A stretch of 64,000 bases of DNA from NCBI RefSeq assembly GCF_964656455.1, contig NC_135714.1, positions 164,998,243 through 165,062,242 of the forward strand, given 5' to 3'. The DNA is from Halichoerus grypus. Taxonomy: Eukaryota; Chordata; Mammalia; Carnivora; Phocidae. Below the pieces are notes generated by a model. It did no database searches, was not told the DNA's origin, and saw only the letters and a list, made by a program, of their open reading frames with translations. Positions 34,501-47,558 of this stretch are shown in pieces (the stretch's first letter is position 1; the number at the start of each line of letters is the position of its first letter). A program made the position numbers and the translations under genes.

Positions 34501-36169
34501 AACGCTAGCTATTAGACTTCCCTGAAAAGTGGCGCTGCCGTGCTAGCTTGATGAAACACATGGGGAGTGGTGTTCTGCCTTTCGCTGGGGCCTGAGTCTC
34601 ACTCGCAGAAAGCTTTGGACTCCCTTGCAGTGCTCTCACGCACGCACACAACAAAATGCTTCCACCCTCAGGAGCAGCTGTTTTACCTGCAGCACAGGCT
34701 CTCTACCGAGTTTTTCCTTCGAGTTAGGTGGCTGTGTTTAAGCCTGCACACACACCCTGGGCAACGGTAGTAGCCCCATAACCATGATGTGAGTTGAGAG
34801 CTGCCTTCTGTGCCGGCCTGTCCCTCCACCGATATTATGGTATTGAAACCGTCCCAGGGCTCCCAACCTCGGTACACCCTAAACTGCTTCGCCCTCAGAG
34901 AGGTCGACGGTAGCTAAAGCACGGTTTCTCTACAGTGTTGTTTCTTCGACTTAGAAAGCTAACTATCAGACTTCCATGCAAAAGTGGGGCCGCAGTATTA
35001 GATTCATGGAGCAAGTGGGGAGTCGTGTTCTGGCTTCTTCTGGGGCCTGGGTCTCACAAGGAAAATGCTTTTGGACTCACTTGCTGTGCACTCCCGCATG
35101 CACACCACACAATGCGTCCACCCTGAGGCATGGCTCTTTTAGCCGAAGCAGGAATTCTCTACAGAGTTGTTCCTTTGAGTTAGGCGGTTGGCTTATGGCC
35201 TGCAGGAACACACGGGGCAAGGGTACTGGCCTCATAAACAAGAGGTGAGTTGAGAGCTGCCTTCCGCACCGGCCTGTTTCTCACTCCATTTCACGTATGG
35301 GACCCTTTCCCCGGTCTCTCATACACGAACACTATACAACTCCTGCGGCTTCAGGAACTGCAATGTTAGCTAAAGCGCAGTAAAGCTACAGCATTGATTC
35401 TTGGTGTTAGTAGTCTGGTAGGCGAATGAGCTGCACCTGGGATTCTTGACAGGCTTGTTTCTTCCCAGTCAGTGTCGAGCACATAGCATTCCAAGCACAC
35501 ATGGAGCAGTAGTGTTAGCTTCAGGTAGCAAGAGCTGAGTCCAGAGGTGCCTTCTGCCCGGACCTATTTCTCCCTTGGTTTCACGTATGGAACCCGTTCC
35601 CCAGGCTCTCAGCCACGGTACTCCGTGTAATACTTCCTCCATCTAGAGGTCGACGGTAGCTAAAGCAGGGTTTCTCTACAGTGTTGTTTCTTCGAGTTAG
35701 AACACTAGCTGTTAGACTTCCATGCAAAAGTGGGGCTGCCGTGCTAGCGTGATGAAACACATGGGGAGTCGTGTTCTGCCTTCTGCTGGGGCCTGAGGCT
35801 CACTCACAAAAAGCTTTGGACTCCCTTGCAGGGCTCTCATGCACGCACACAACATAATGCTTCCACCTTCAAGAGCGGCTCTTTTAGCTGAAGCATGGAT
35901 TCTCCAGCGAGTTTTTCCTTCGAGTTAGGCGGTTTTCATGAAGCCTGCACACACACCCGGGGCAACGGTACTAGCCCCATAACCATGGTGTGAGTTGAGA
36001 GCTGCCTTCTCTCCGGGCTGTCTCTCCCTCGATTTTAGGAAACGGAACCCGTCCCCAGGCTCTCACCCACCGTACACCCTAAACTGCTTCCTCCCACACA
36101 GAGGTCGTCGGTAGCTAAAGCACGGTTTCTCTTCAGTGTTGTTTCTCCGAGTTAGAACGCTTGCTATTA
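30832..36169 (+). repeat. Unit 7, complete (5338 bp)
   Basis: The L1 is at 30832-31536 with (TA)9, and satellite at 31537-36169. It is nearly identical to unit 6, with the same L1 subtype and the same TA length. The difference I noticed by eye is in the ctcatgcacgc stretch near 33727. Adjacent near-identity suggests a recent single-unit duplication. Confidence 0.96.
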
Positions 36170-36880
36170 ATGTCCACAATAGCCAAACTGTGGAAAGAGC
36201 CAAGATGTCCACCAACAGATGAATGGATAAAGAAGAGGGGGTATATATATATATATATATATATACAATGGAATATTATGCAGCCATCAAAAGGAATGAG
36301 ATCTTGCCCTCTGCAACGACGTGGATGGAACTGGAGGGTATCATGCTGAGCGAAATAAGTCAAACAGAGAAAGACATGTATCATATGACCTCACTGATAT
36401 GAGGAATTCTTAATCTCAGGAAACAAACTGAGGGTTGCTGGAGTGGGGGCTGGGGTGGGAGGGATGGGGTCACTGGGTGTTGGACACTGGGGAGGGTATG
36501 TGTTCTGGTAAGCGCTGTGAATTGTGCAAGACTGTTGAATCTCAGATCTGTACCTCTGAAACAAATAATGCAATATATGTTAAGAAAGAAAAAAAGAAGA
36601 AGAAGAATGTAGCAGGAGGGGAAGAATGAAGGGGGGAAAATCGGAGGGGGAAAAGAACCATGAGAGACGATGGACTCTGAAAAACAAACTGAGGGTTCTA
36701 GAGGGGAGGGGGGTGGGAGGATGGGTTAGCCTGGTGATGGGTATTGAGCAGGGCACGATCTGCATGGAGCACTGGGTGATATGCACAAACAATGAATCAT
36801 GGAACACTATATCTAAAACTAATGATGTAATGTATGGGGATTAACATAACAATAAAAACATTTAATAATAATAATAATAA
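36170..36880 (+). mobile_element. 5'-truncated L1 3' end, copy 8
   Basis: This has (TA)12 at 36242-36265. The TSD is at 36154-36169 and 36881-36896. It carries the majority L1 sequence type (gccctctgc, ttgctggag). Confidence 0.93.
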
Positions 36881-39800
36881 AGAACGCTTGCTATTAGACT
36901 TCCATGCAAAAGTGGGGCCGCAGTGCTAGCTTCATGAAACAAGTGGGGAGTCGTGTTCTGTCTTCTGCCGGGGCCTGAGTCCCACACGGAAAATGGGTCT
37001 GGACTCCCTTGCAGTGCTCTCACGCACGCACACGACAAAATGCTGCCACCCTCAGGAGCAGCTGTTTTACCTGCAGCACAGGCTCTCAACCGAGTTTTTC
37101 CTTCGAGTTAGGTGGCTGTGTTTAAGCCTGCACACACACCCTGGGCAATGGTACTAGCCCCATAACCATGATGTGATTTGAGAGCTGCCTTCTGTACCGG
37201 CCTGTCTCTCCCCGATATTACGATATTGAAACCGTCCCAGGGCTCTCAGCCACAGTACACCCTAAACTGCTTCGCCCACACAGAGGTCGACGGTAGCTAA
37301 AGCACGGCTTCTCTACAGTGTTGTTTCTTCGAGTTAGAACGCTAGCTATTAGACTTCCATGCAAAAGTGGGGCTGCCGTGCTAGCGTGATGAAACACATG
37401 GGGAGTCGTGTTCTGCCTTTCGCTGGGGCCTGAGTCTCACTCGCAAAAAGCTTTGGACTCCCTTGCAGTGCTCTCACGCACGCACACAACAAAATGCTTG
37501 CACCCTCAGGAGCAGCTCTTGTACCTGCAGCACAGGCTCTCTACCGAGTTTTTCCTTCGAGTTAGGTGGCTGTGTTTAAGCCTGCACACACCCACGGGGC
37601 AACGGAACTAGCCCCATAACCATGTAGTGAGTTCAGATCTGCCTTATGTGCCAGCCTGTCTCTCCCCCGATATGATGAAATGGAAACCGTCCCCAGGCTC
37701 TCAGCCACAGTACACCCTAAACTGCTTCGCCCACAGAGAGGTCGACGGTAGCTAAAGCACGGTTTCTCTACAGTGTTGTTTCTCCGAGTTAGAAAGCTAG
37801 CTGTTAGACTTCCATGCAAAAGTGGGGCCGCAGTCCTAGCTTCATGGAGCAAGTGGGGAGTCGTGTTCTGGCTTCTTCCGGGGCCTGGGTCTCACAAGGA
37901 AAATGCTTTTGGACTCACTTGCAGTGCGCTCACGCATGCACACAGCAAAATGCGTCCACCCTGAGGCATGGCTCTTTTAGCCGAAGCAGGAATTCCCTAC
38001 AGAGTTGTTCCTTTGAGTTAGGTGGTTGGCTTTAGGCCTGCAGGCACCCCCGGGGCAAGGGCACTAGCCTCATCAACCAGAGGTGACTTGAGAGCTGCCT
38101 TCCGCACCGGCCTGTTTCTCACTCCATTTCACGTCTGGGACCCTTTCCCCGGTCTCTCGTACACGAGCAGGGTCAAATTCCTCCTGCTTCAGGAACGGCA
38201 ATGTTAACTCAAGCGCAGTCACTCTAGAGGATTGATTCTTGGTGTTAGTAGCCTGGGAACTAGGCATCCAGGCACACAGGGTACAGCAGTGCTAATCTCC
38301 TCAAACAAGAGGTGAGTCGACAGCAGCCTTCCTTCCAGGCCTGCTTCTCACTCCGAGTTACGTTTAGGTTCCATTTCTCATGCTTTCACAAAAACACACA
38401 ACAGATGAAGTGCACGCTCAGGAAGGGCGATCTTTGCTGAGGCACGGGTTCTCTACAGTTTTGTTCCTTTGCGTTGCGTGGATGGCACTGAGGACTCCAC
38501 GCACACACGGGAGAGCCGATCTAGTTTCCCGAAACAAGAGTTGAGTCCATAGGGGCCTTCTGCCCATGCTTATTTCTCCCTCCGAATTCGGCTGGGACTC
38601 CTTCCCCAGGTTTGCACTCAAGCAGACTTGAAAATGCTGCCACCCTGTGGAGAGGCGAACGAGCTGAAGCTGGGCTTCTTGAGCGGCTTCTTTCTGCCAA
38701 ATCAGTGTGGAGCCCTTAGCATTCCTATGCACACATGGAGCCGAAGTGTTAGCTTCAGGTAACAAGAGCTGAGTCGAGAGGAGCCTTCTGGCCCGGACTC
38801 CTTCTCCCTCGGTTTCACGTAAGGAACCCGTTCCTCAGGCTCTCACCCACGGTAGCCTGGAAAGTGCTTCCTCCCTCAGAGAGGTGGATGGTAGCTAAAG
38901 CACGGTTTCTCTACCGTGTTGTTTCTTCCAGGGAGAACGCTAGCGATTAGATTTCCATGCAAAAGTAGGGCCGCAGTGCTAGCTAAATGAAACACACGGG
39001 GAGTCGTCTTCTGCCTTTTGCTGGGGCCTGAGTCTCACTCGCAGAAACTTTGGACTCCCTTGCAGTCCTCTCATGCACGCACACAACCAAATGCTTCCAC
39101 CCTCAGGAGCGGCTGTTTGAGCTGAAGCACGGATTCTCTACCGTGTTTTTCCTTTGAGTTAGGTGGCTGTCTTTCAGCCTGCACACACACCCAGGGCAAC
39201 GGTACTAGCCCCATAACCATGATGTGAGTTGAGAGCTGCCTTCTGTACCGGCCTGTCTCTCCCCCGATTTTACAAAATGGAAAATGTCCCCAGGCTCTCA
39301 GCCACAGTACACCCTAAACTGCTTCGCCCACAGAGAGGTCGACGGTAGCTAAAGCACGGTTTCTCTACTGTGTAGTTTCTTCGAGTTAGAACGCTAGCTC
39401 TTAGACTTCCATGCAAATGTGGGGCTGCCGTGCTAGCTTGGTAAAACACATGGGGAGTCGTGTTCTGCCTTTCGCTGGGGCCTGAGTCTCACTCGCAAAA
39501 TGCTTTGGACTCCCTTGCAGTGCTCTCACGCACGCACACAACAAAAGGCTTCCACCCTTAGGAGCAGCTGTTTTACCTGCAGCTCGGATTCCCTACCGAG
39601 TTTTTCCTTCGAGTTAAGTGGCTGTCTTTAAGCCTGCACACACCCACGGGGCAACGGAACTAGCCCCTTAAGCATGTAGTGAGTTGAGAGCTGCCTTCTG
39701 TACCGGACTGTCTCTCCCCCTATATTCCGAAATGGAAACCGTCCCCAGGCTGCCAGCCACAGTACACCCTAAACTGCTTCGCCCACACAGAGGTCGACGG

Positions 39801-41513
39801 TAGCTAAAGCACGGCTTCTCTACAGTGTTGTTTCTTCGACTTAGAACGCTAGCTATTAGACTTCCCTGAAAAGTGGCGCTGCCGTGCTAGCTTGATGAAA
39901 CACATGGGGAGTGGTGTTCTGCCTTTCGCTGGGGCCTGAGTCTCACTCGCAGAAAGCTTTGGACTCCCTTGCAGTGCTCTCACGCACGCACACAACAAAA
40001 TGCTTCCACCCTCAGGAGCAGCTGTTTTACCTGCAGCACAGGCTCTCTACCGAGTTTTTCCTTCGAGTTAGGTGGCTGTGTTTAAGCCTGCACACACACC
40101 CTGGGCAACGGTAGTAGCCCCATAACCATGATGTGAGTTGAGAGCTGCCTTCTGTGCCGGCCTGTCCCTCCACCGATATTATGATATTGAAACCGTCCCA
40201 GGGCTCCCAACCTCAGTACACCCTAAACTGCTTCGCCCTCAGAGAGGTCGACGGTAGCTAAAGCACGGTTTCTCTACAGTGTTGTTTCTTCGACTTAGAA
40301 AGCTAACTATCAGACTTCCATGCAAAAGTGGGGCCGCAGTATTAGATTCATGGAGCAAGTGGGGAGTCGTGTTCTGGCTTCTTCTGGGGCCTGGGTCTCA
40401 CAAGGAAAATGCTTTTGGACTCACTTGCTGTGCACTCCCGCATGCACACGACACAATGCGTCCACCCTGAGGCATGGCTCTTTTAGCCGAAGCAGGAATT
40501 CTCTACAGAGTTGTTCCTTTGAGTTAGGCGGTTGGCTTATGGCCTGCAGGAACACACGGGGCAAGGGTACTGGCCTCATAAACAAGAGGTGAGTTGAGAG
40601 CTGCCTTCCGCACCGGCCTGTTTCTCACTCCATTTCACGTATGGGACCCTTTCCCCGGTCTCTCATACACGAACACTATACAACTCCTGCGGCTTCAGGA
40701 ACTGCAATGTTAGCTAAAGCGCAGTAAAGCTACAGCATTGATTCTTGGTGTTAGTAGTCTGGTAGGCGAATGAGCTGCACCTGGGATTCTTGACAGGCTT
40801 GTTTCTTCCCAGTCAGTGTCGAGCACATAGCATTCCAAGCACACATGGAGCAGTAGTGTTAGCTTCAGGTAGCAAGAGCTGAGTCCAGAGGTGCCTTCTG
40901 CCCGGACCTATTTCTCCCTTGGTTTCACGTATGGAACCCGTTCCCCAGGCTGTCAGCCACGGTACTCCGTGTAATACTTCCTCCATCTAGAGGTCGACGG
41001 TAGCTAAAGCAGGGTTTCTCTACAGTGTTGTTTCTTCGAGTTAGAACACTAGCTGTTAGACTTCCATGCAAAAGTGGGGCTGCCGTGCTAGCGTGATGAA
41101 ACACATGGGGAGTCGTGTTCTGCCTTCTGCTGGGGCCTGAGGCTCACTCACAAAAAGCTTTGGACTCCCTTGCAGGGCTCTCATGCACGCACACAACATA
41201 ATGCTTCCACCTTCAAGAGCGGCTCTTTTAGCTGAAGCATGGATTCTCCAGCGAGTTTTTCCTTCGAGTTAGGCGGTTTTCATGAAGCCTGCACACACAC
41301 CCGGGGCAACGGTACTAGCCCCATAACCATGGTGTGAGTTGAGAGCTGCCTTCTCTCCGGGCTGTCTCTCCCTCGATTTTAGGAAACGGAACCCGTCCCC
41401 AGGCTCTCACCCACCGTACACCCTAAACTGCTTCCTCCCACACAGAGGTCGTCGGTAGCTAAAGCACGGTTTCTCTTCAGTGTTGTTTCTCCGAGTTAGA
41501 ACGCTTGCTATTA
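36170..41513 (+). repeat. Unit 8, complete (5344 bp)
   Basis: The L1 is at 36170-36880 with (TA)12, and satellite at 36881-41513. The post-L1 monomer reads cgcacacgac, seen otherwise only in unit 10. It has a private ctcttgtacc near 37517. It is the first unit with cctcagtac (near 40211) and cacacgacac (near 40445). Near 40950 it carries aggctgtcagcc, as unit 5 does. Confidence 0.96.
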
Positions 41514-42218
41514 ATGTCCACAATAGCCAAACTGTGGAAAGAGCCAAGATGTCCACCAACAGATGAATGGATAAAGAAGAGGGGGTATATATATATATAT
41601 ATACAATGGAATATTATGCAGCCATCAAAAGGAATGAGATCTTGCCATCTGCAACGACGTGGATGGAACTGGAGGGTATCATGCTGAGCGAAATAAGTCA
41701 AACAGAGAAAGACATGTATCATATGACCTCACTGATATGAGGAATTCTTAATCTCAGGAAACAAACTGAGGGTTGATGGAGTGGGGGCTGGGGTGGGAGG
41801 GATGGGGTCACTGGGTGTTGGACACTGGGGAGGGTATGTGTTCTGGTAAGCGCTGTGAATTGTGCAAGACTGTTGAATCTCAGATCTGTACCTCTGAAAC
41901 AAATAATGCAATATATGTTAAGAAAGAAAAAAAGAAGAAGAAGAATGTAGCAGGAGGGGAAGAATGAAGGGGGGAAAATCGGAGGGGGAAAAGAACCATG
42001 AGAGACGATGGACTCTGAAAAACAAACTGAGGGTTCTAGAGGGGAGGGGGGTGGGAGGATGGGTTAGCCTGGTGATGGGTATTGAGCAGGGCACGATCTG
42101 CATGGAGCACTGGGTGATATGCACAAACAATGAATCATGGAACACTATATCTAAAACTAATGATGTAATGTATGGGGATTAACATAACAATAAAAACATT
42201 TAATAATAATAATAATAA
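41514..42218 (+). mobile_element. 5'-truncated L1 3' end, copy 9
   Basis: This has (TA)9 at 41586-41603. The TSD is at 41498-41513 and 42219-42234. It has the gccatctgc/ttgatggag subtype of copies 6 and 7. Confidence 0.93.
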
Positions 42219-45200
42219 AGAACGCTTGCTATTAGACTTCCATGCAAAAGTGGGGCCGCAGTGCTAGCTTCATGAAACAAGTGGGGAGTCGTGTTCTGTC
42301 TTCTGCCGGGGCCTGAGTCCCACACGGAAAATGGGTCTGGACTCCCTTGCAGTGCTCTCACGCACGCACACAACAAAATGCTGCCACCCTCAGGAGCAGC
42401 TGTTTTACCTGCAGCACAGGCTCTCAACCGAGTTTTTCCTTCGAGTTAGGTGGCTGTGTTTAAGCCTGCACACACACCCTGGGCAATGGTACTAGCCCCA
42501 TAACCATGATGTGATTTGAGAGCTGCCTTCTGTACCGGCCTGTCTCTCCCCGATATTACGATATTGAAACCGTCCCAGGGCTCTCAGCCACAGTACACCC
42601 TAAACTGCTTCGCCCACACAGAGGTCGACGGTAGCTAAAGCACGGCTTCTCTACAGTGTTGTTTCTTCGAGTTAGAACGCTAGCTATTAGACTTCCATGC
42701 AAAAGTGGGGCTGCCGTGCTAGCGTGATGAAACACATGGGGAGTCGTGTTCTGCCTTTCGCTGGGGCCTGAGTCTCACTCGCAAAAAGCTTTGGACTCCC
42801 TTGCAGTGCTCTCACGCACGCACACAACAAAATGCTTGCACCCTCAGGAGCAGCTCTTTTACCTGCAGCACAGGCTCTCTACCGAGTTTTTCCTTCGAGT
42901 TAGGTGGCTGTGTTTAAGCCTGCACACACCCACGGGGCAACGGAACTAGCCCCATAACCATGTAGTGAGTTCAGATCTGCCTTATGTGCCAGCCTGTCTC
43001 TCCCCCGATATGATGAAATGGAAACCGTCCCCAGGCTCTCAGCCACAGTACACCCTAAACTGCTTCGCCCACAGAGAGGTCGACGGTAGCTAAAGCACGG
43101 TTTCTCTACAGTGTTGTTTCTCCGAGTTAGAAAGCTAGCTGTTAGACTTCCATGCAAAAGTGGGGCCGCAGTCCTAGCTTCATGGAGCAAGTGGGGAGTC
43201 GTGTTCTGGCTTCTTCCGGGGCCTGGGTCTCACAAGGAAAATGCTTTTGGACTCACTTGCAGTGCGCTCACGCATGCACACAGCAAAATGCGTCCACCCT
43301 GAGGCATGGCTCTTTTAGCCGAAGCAGGAATTCCCTACAGAGTTGTTCCTTTGAGTTAGGTGGTTGGCTTTAGGCCTGCAGGCACCCCCGGGGCAAGGGC
43401 ACTAGCCTCATCAACCAGAGGTGACTTGAGAGCTGCCTTCCGCACCGGCCTGTTTCTCACTCCATTTCACGTCTGGGACCCTTTCCCCGGTCTCTCGTAC
43501 ACGAGCAGGGTCAAATTCCTCCTGCTTCAGGAACGGCAATGTTAACTCAAGCGCAGTCACTCTAGAGGATTGATTCTTGGTGTTAGTAGCCTGGGAACTA
43601 GGCATCCAGGCACACAGGGTACAGCAGTGCTAATCTCCTCAAACAAGAGGTGAGTCGACAGCAGCCTTCCTTCCAGGCCTGCTTCTCACTCCGAGTTACG
43701 TTTAGGTTCCATTTCTCATGCTTTCACAAAAACACACAACAGATGAAGTGCACGCTCAGGAAGGGCGATCTTTGCTGAGGCACGGGTTCTCTACAGTTTT
43801 GTTCCTTTGCGTTGCGTGGATGGCACTGAGGACTCCACGCACACACGGGAGAGCCGATCTAGTTTCCCGAAACAAGAGTTGAGTCCATAGGGGCCTTCTG
43901 CCCATGCTTATTTCTCCCTCCGAATTCGGCTGGGACTCCTTCCCCAGGTTTGCACTCAAGCAGACTTGAAAATGCTGCCACCCTGTGGAGAGGCGAACGA
44001 GCTGAAGCTGGGCTTCTTGAGCGGCTTCTTTCTGCCAAATCAGTGTGGAGCCCTTAGCATTCCTATGCACACATGGAGCCGAAGTGTTAGCTTCAGGTAA
44101 CAAGAGCTGAGTCGAGAGGAGCCTTCTGGCCCGGACTCCTTCTCCCTCGGTTTCACGTAAGGAACCCGTTCCTCAGGCTCTCACCCACGGTAGCCTGGAA
44201 AGTGCTTCCTCCCTCAGAGAGGTGGATGGTAGCTAAAGCACGGTTTCTCTACCGTGTTGTTTCTTCCAGGGAGAACGCTAGCGATTAGATTTCCATGCAA
44301 AAGTAGGGCCGCAGTGCTAGCTAAATGAAACACACGGGGAGTCGTCTTCTGCCTTTTGCTGGGGCCTGAGTCTCACTCGCAGAAACTTTGGACTCCCTTG
44401 CAGTCCTCTCATGCACGCACACAACCAAATGCTTCCACCCTCAGGAGCGGCTGTTTGAGCTGAAGCACGGATTCTCTACCGTGTTTTTCCTTTGAGTTAG
44501 GTGGCTGTCTTTCAGCCTGCACACACACCCAGGGCAACGGTACTAGCCCCATAACCATGATGTGAGTTGAGAGCTGCCTTCTGTACCGGCCTGTCTCTCC
44601 CCCGATTTTACAAAATGGAAAATGTCCCCAGGCTCTCAGCCACAGTACACCCTAAACTGCTTCGCCCACAGAGAGGTCGACGGTAGCTAAAGCACGGTTT
44701 CTCTACTGTGTAGTTTCTTCGAGTTAGAACGCTAGCTCTTAGACTTCCATGCAAATGTGGGGCTGCCGTGCTAGCTTGGTAAAACACATGGGGAGTCGTG
44801 TTCTGCCTTTCGCTGGGGCCTGAGTCTCACTCGCAAAATGCTTTGGACTCCCTTGCAGTGCTCTCACGCACGCACACAACAAAAGGCTTCCACCCTTAGG
44901 AGCAGCTGTTTTACCTGCAGCTCGGATTCCCTACCGAGTTTTTCCTTCGAGTTAAGTGGCTGTCTTTAAGCCTGCACACACCCACGGGGCAACGGAACTA
45001 GCCCCTTAAGCATGTAGTGAGTTGAGAGCTGCCTTCTGTACCGGACTGTCTCTCCCCCTATATTCCGAAATGGAAACCGTCCCCAGGCTGCCAGCCACAG
45101 TACACCCTAAACTGCTTCGCCCACACAGAGGTCGACGGTAGCTAAAGCACGGCTTCTCTACAGTGTTGTTTCTTCGACTTAGAACGCTAGCTATTAGACT

Positions 45201-46851
45201 TCCCTGAAAAGTGGCGCTGCCGTGCTAGCTTGATGAAACACATGGGGAGTGGTGTTCTGCCTTTCGCTGGGGCCTGAGTCTCACTCGCAGAAAGCTTTGG
45301 ACTCCCTTGCAGTGCTCTCACGCACGCACACAACAAAATGCTTCCACCCTCAGGAGCAGCTGTTTTACCTGCAGCACAGGCTCTCTACCGAGTTTTTCCT
45401 TCGAGTTAGGTGGCTGTGTTTAAGCCTGCACACACACCCTGGGCAACGGTAGTAGCCCCATAACCATGATGTGAGTTGAGAGCTGCCTTCTGTGCCGGCC
45501 TGTCCCTCCACCGATATTATGATATTGAAACCGTCCCAGGGCTCCCAACCTCAGTACACCCTAAACTGCTTCGCCCTCAGAGAGGTCGACGGTAGCTAAA
45601 GCACGGTTTCTCTACAGTGTTGTTTCTTCGACTTAGAAAGCTAACTATCAGACTTCCATGCAAAAGTGGGGCCGCAGTATTAGATTCATGGAGCAAGTGG
45701 GGAGTCGTGTTCTGGCTTCTTCTGGGGCCTGGGTCTCACAAGGAAAATGCTTTTGGACTCACTTGCTGTGCACTCCCGCATGCACACGACACAATGCGTC
45801 CACCCTGAGGCATGGCTCTTTTAGCCGAAGCAGGAATTCTCTACAGAGTTGTTCCTTTGAGTTAGGCGGTTGGCTTATGGCCTGCAGGAACACACGGGGC
45901 AAGGGTACTGGCCTCATAAACAAGAGGTGAGTTGAGAGCTGCCTTCCGCACCGGCCTGTTTCTCACTCCATTTCACGTATGGGACCCTTTCCCCGGTCTC
46001 TCATACACGAACACTATACAACTCCTGCGGCTTCAGGAACTGCAATGTTAGCTAAAGCGCAGTAAAGCTACAGCATTGATTCTTGGTGTTAGTAGTCTGG
46101 TAGGCGAATGAGCTGCACCTGGGATTCTTGACAGGCTTGTTTCTTCCCAGTCAGTGTCGAGCACATAGCATTCCAAGCACACATGGAGCAGTAGTGTTAG
46201 CTTCAGGTAGCAAGAGCTGAGTCCAGAGGTGCCTTCTGCCCGGACCTATTTCTCCCTTGGTTTCACGTATGGAACCCGTTCCCCAGGCTCTCAGCCACGG
46301 TACTCCGTGTAATACTTCCTCCATCTAGAGGTCGACGGTAGCTAAAGCAGGGTTTCTCTACAGTGTTGTTTCTTCGAGTTAGAACACTAGCTGTTAGACT
46401 TCCATGCAAAAGTGGGGCTGCCGTGCTAGCGTGATGAAACACATGGGGAGTCGTGTTCTGCCTTCTGCTGGGGCCTGAGGCTCACTCACAAAAAGCTTTG
46501 GACTCCCTTGCAGGGCTCTCATGCACGCACACAACATAATGCTTCCACCTTCAAGAGCGGCTCTTTTAGCTGAAGCATGGATTCTCCAGCGAGTTTTTCC
46601 TTCGAGTTAGGCGGTTTTCATGAAGCCTGCACACACACCCGGGGCAACGGTACTAGCCCCATAACCATGGTGTGAGTTGAGAGCTGCCTTCTCTCCGGGC
46701 TGTCTCTCCCTCGATTTTAGGAAACGGAACCCGTCCCCAGGCTCTCACCCACCGTACACCCTAAACTGCTTCCTCCCACACAGAGGTCGTCGGTAGCTAA
46801 AGCACGGTTTCTCTTCAGTGTTGTTTCTCCGAGTTAGAACGCTTGCTATTA
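41514..46851 (+). repeat. Unit 9, complete (5338 bp)
   Basis: The L1 is at 41514-42218 with (TA)9, and satellite at 42219-46851. It has the same L1 subtype (ttgatggag) as units 6 and 7, although it is separated from them by unit 8. It shares ttatgatattg near 45527 with unit 8 only. Confidence 0.96.
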
Positions 46852-47558
46852 ATGTCCACAATAGCCAAACTGTGGAAAGAGCCAAGATGTCCACCAACAG
46901 ATGAATGGATAAAGAAGAGGGGGTATATATATATATATATATACAATGGAATATTATGCAGCCATCAAAAGGAATGAGATCTTGCCCTCTGCAACGACGT
47001 GGATGGAACTGGAGGGTATCATGCTGAGCGAAATAAGTCAAACAGAGAAAGACATGTATCATATGACCTCACTGATATGAGGAATTCTTAATCTCAGGAA
47101 ACAAACTGAGGGTTGCTGGAGTGGGGGCTGGGGTGGGAGGGATGGGGTCACTGGGTGTTGGACACTGGGGAGGGTATGTGTTCTGGTAAGCGCTGTGAAT
47201 TGTGCAAGACTGTTGAATCTCAGATCTGTACCTCTGAAACAAATAATGCAATATATGTTAAGAAAGAAAAAAAGAAGAAGAAGAATGTAGCAGGAGGGGA
47301 AGAATGAAGGGGGGAAAATCGGAGGGGGAAAAGAACCATGAGAGACGATGGACTCTGAAAAACAAACTGAGGGTTCTAGAGGGGAGGGGGGTGGGAGGAT
47401 GGGTTAGCCTGGTGATGGGTATTGAGCAGGGCACGATCTGCATGGAGCACTGGGTGATATGCACAAACAATGAATCATGGAACACTATATCTAAAACTAA
47501 TGATGTAATGTATGGGGATTAACATAACAATAAAAACATTTAATAATAATAATAATAA
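46852..47558 (+). mobile_element. 5'-truncated L1 3' end, copy 10
   Basis: This has (TA)10 at 46924-46943. The TSD is at 46836-46851 and 47559-47574. It carries the majority sequence type. The ORF2 tail is shifted after the TA tract. Confidence 0.93.
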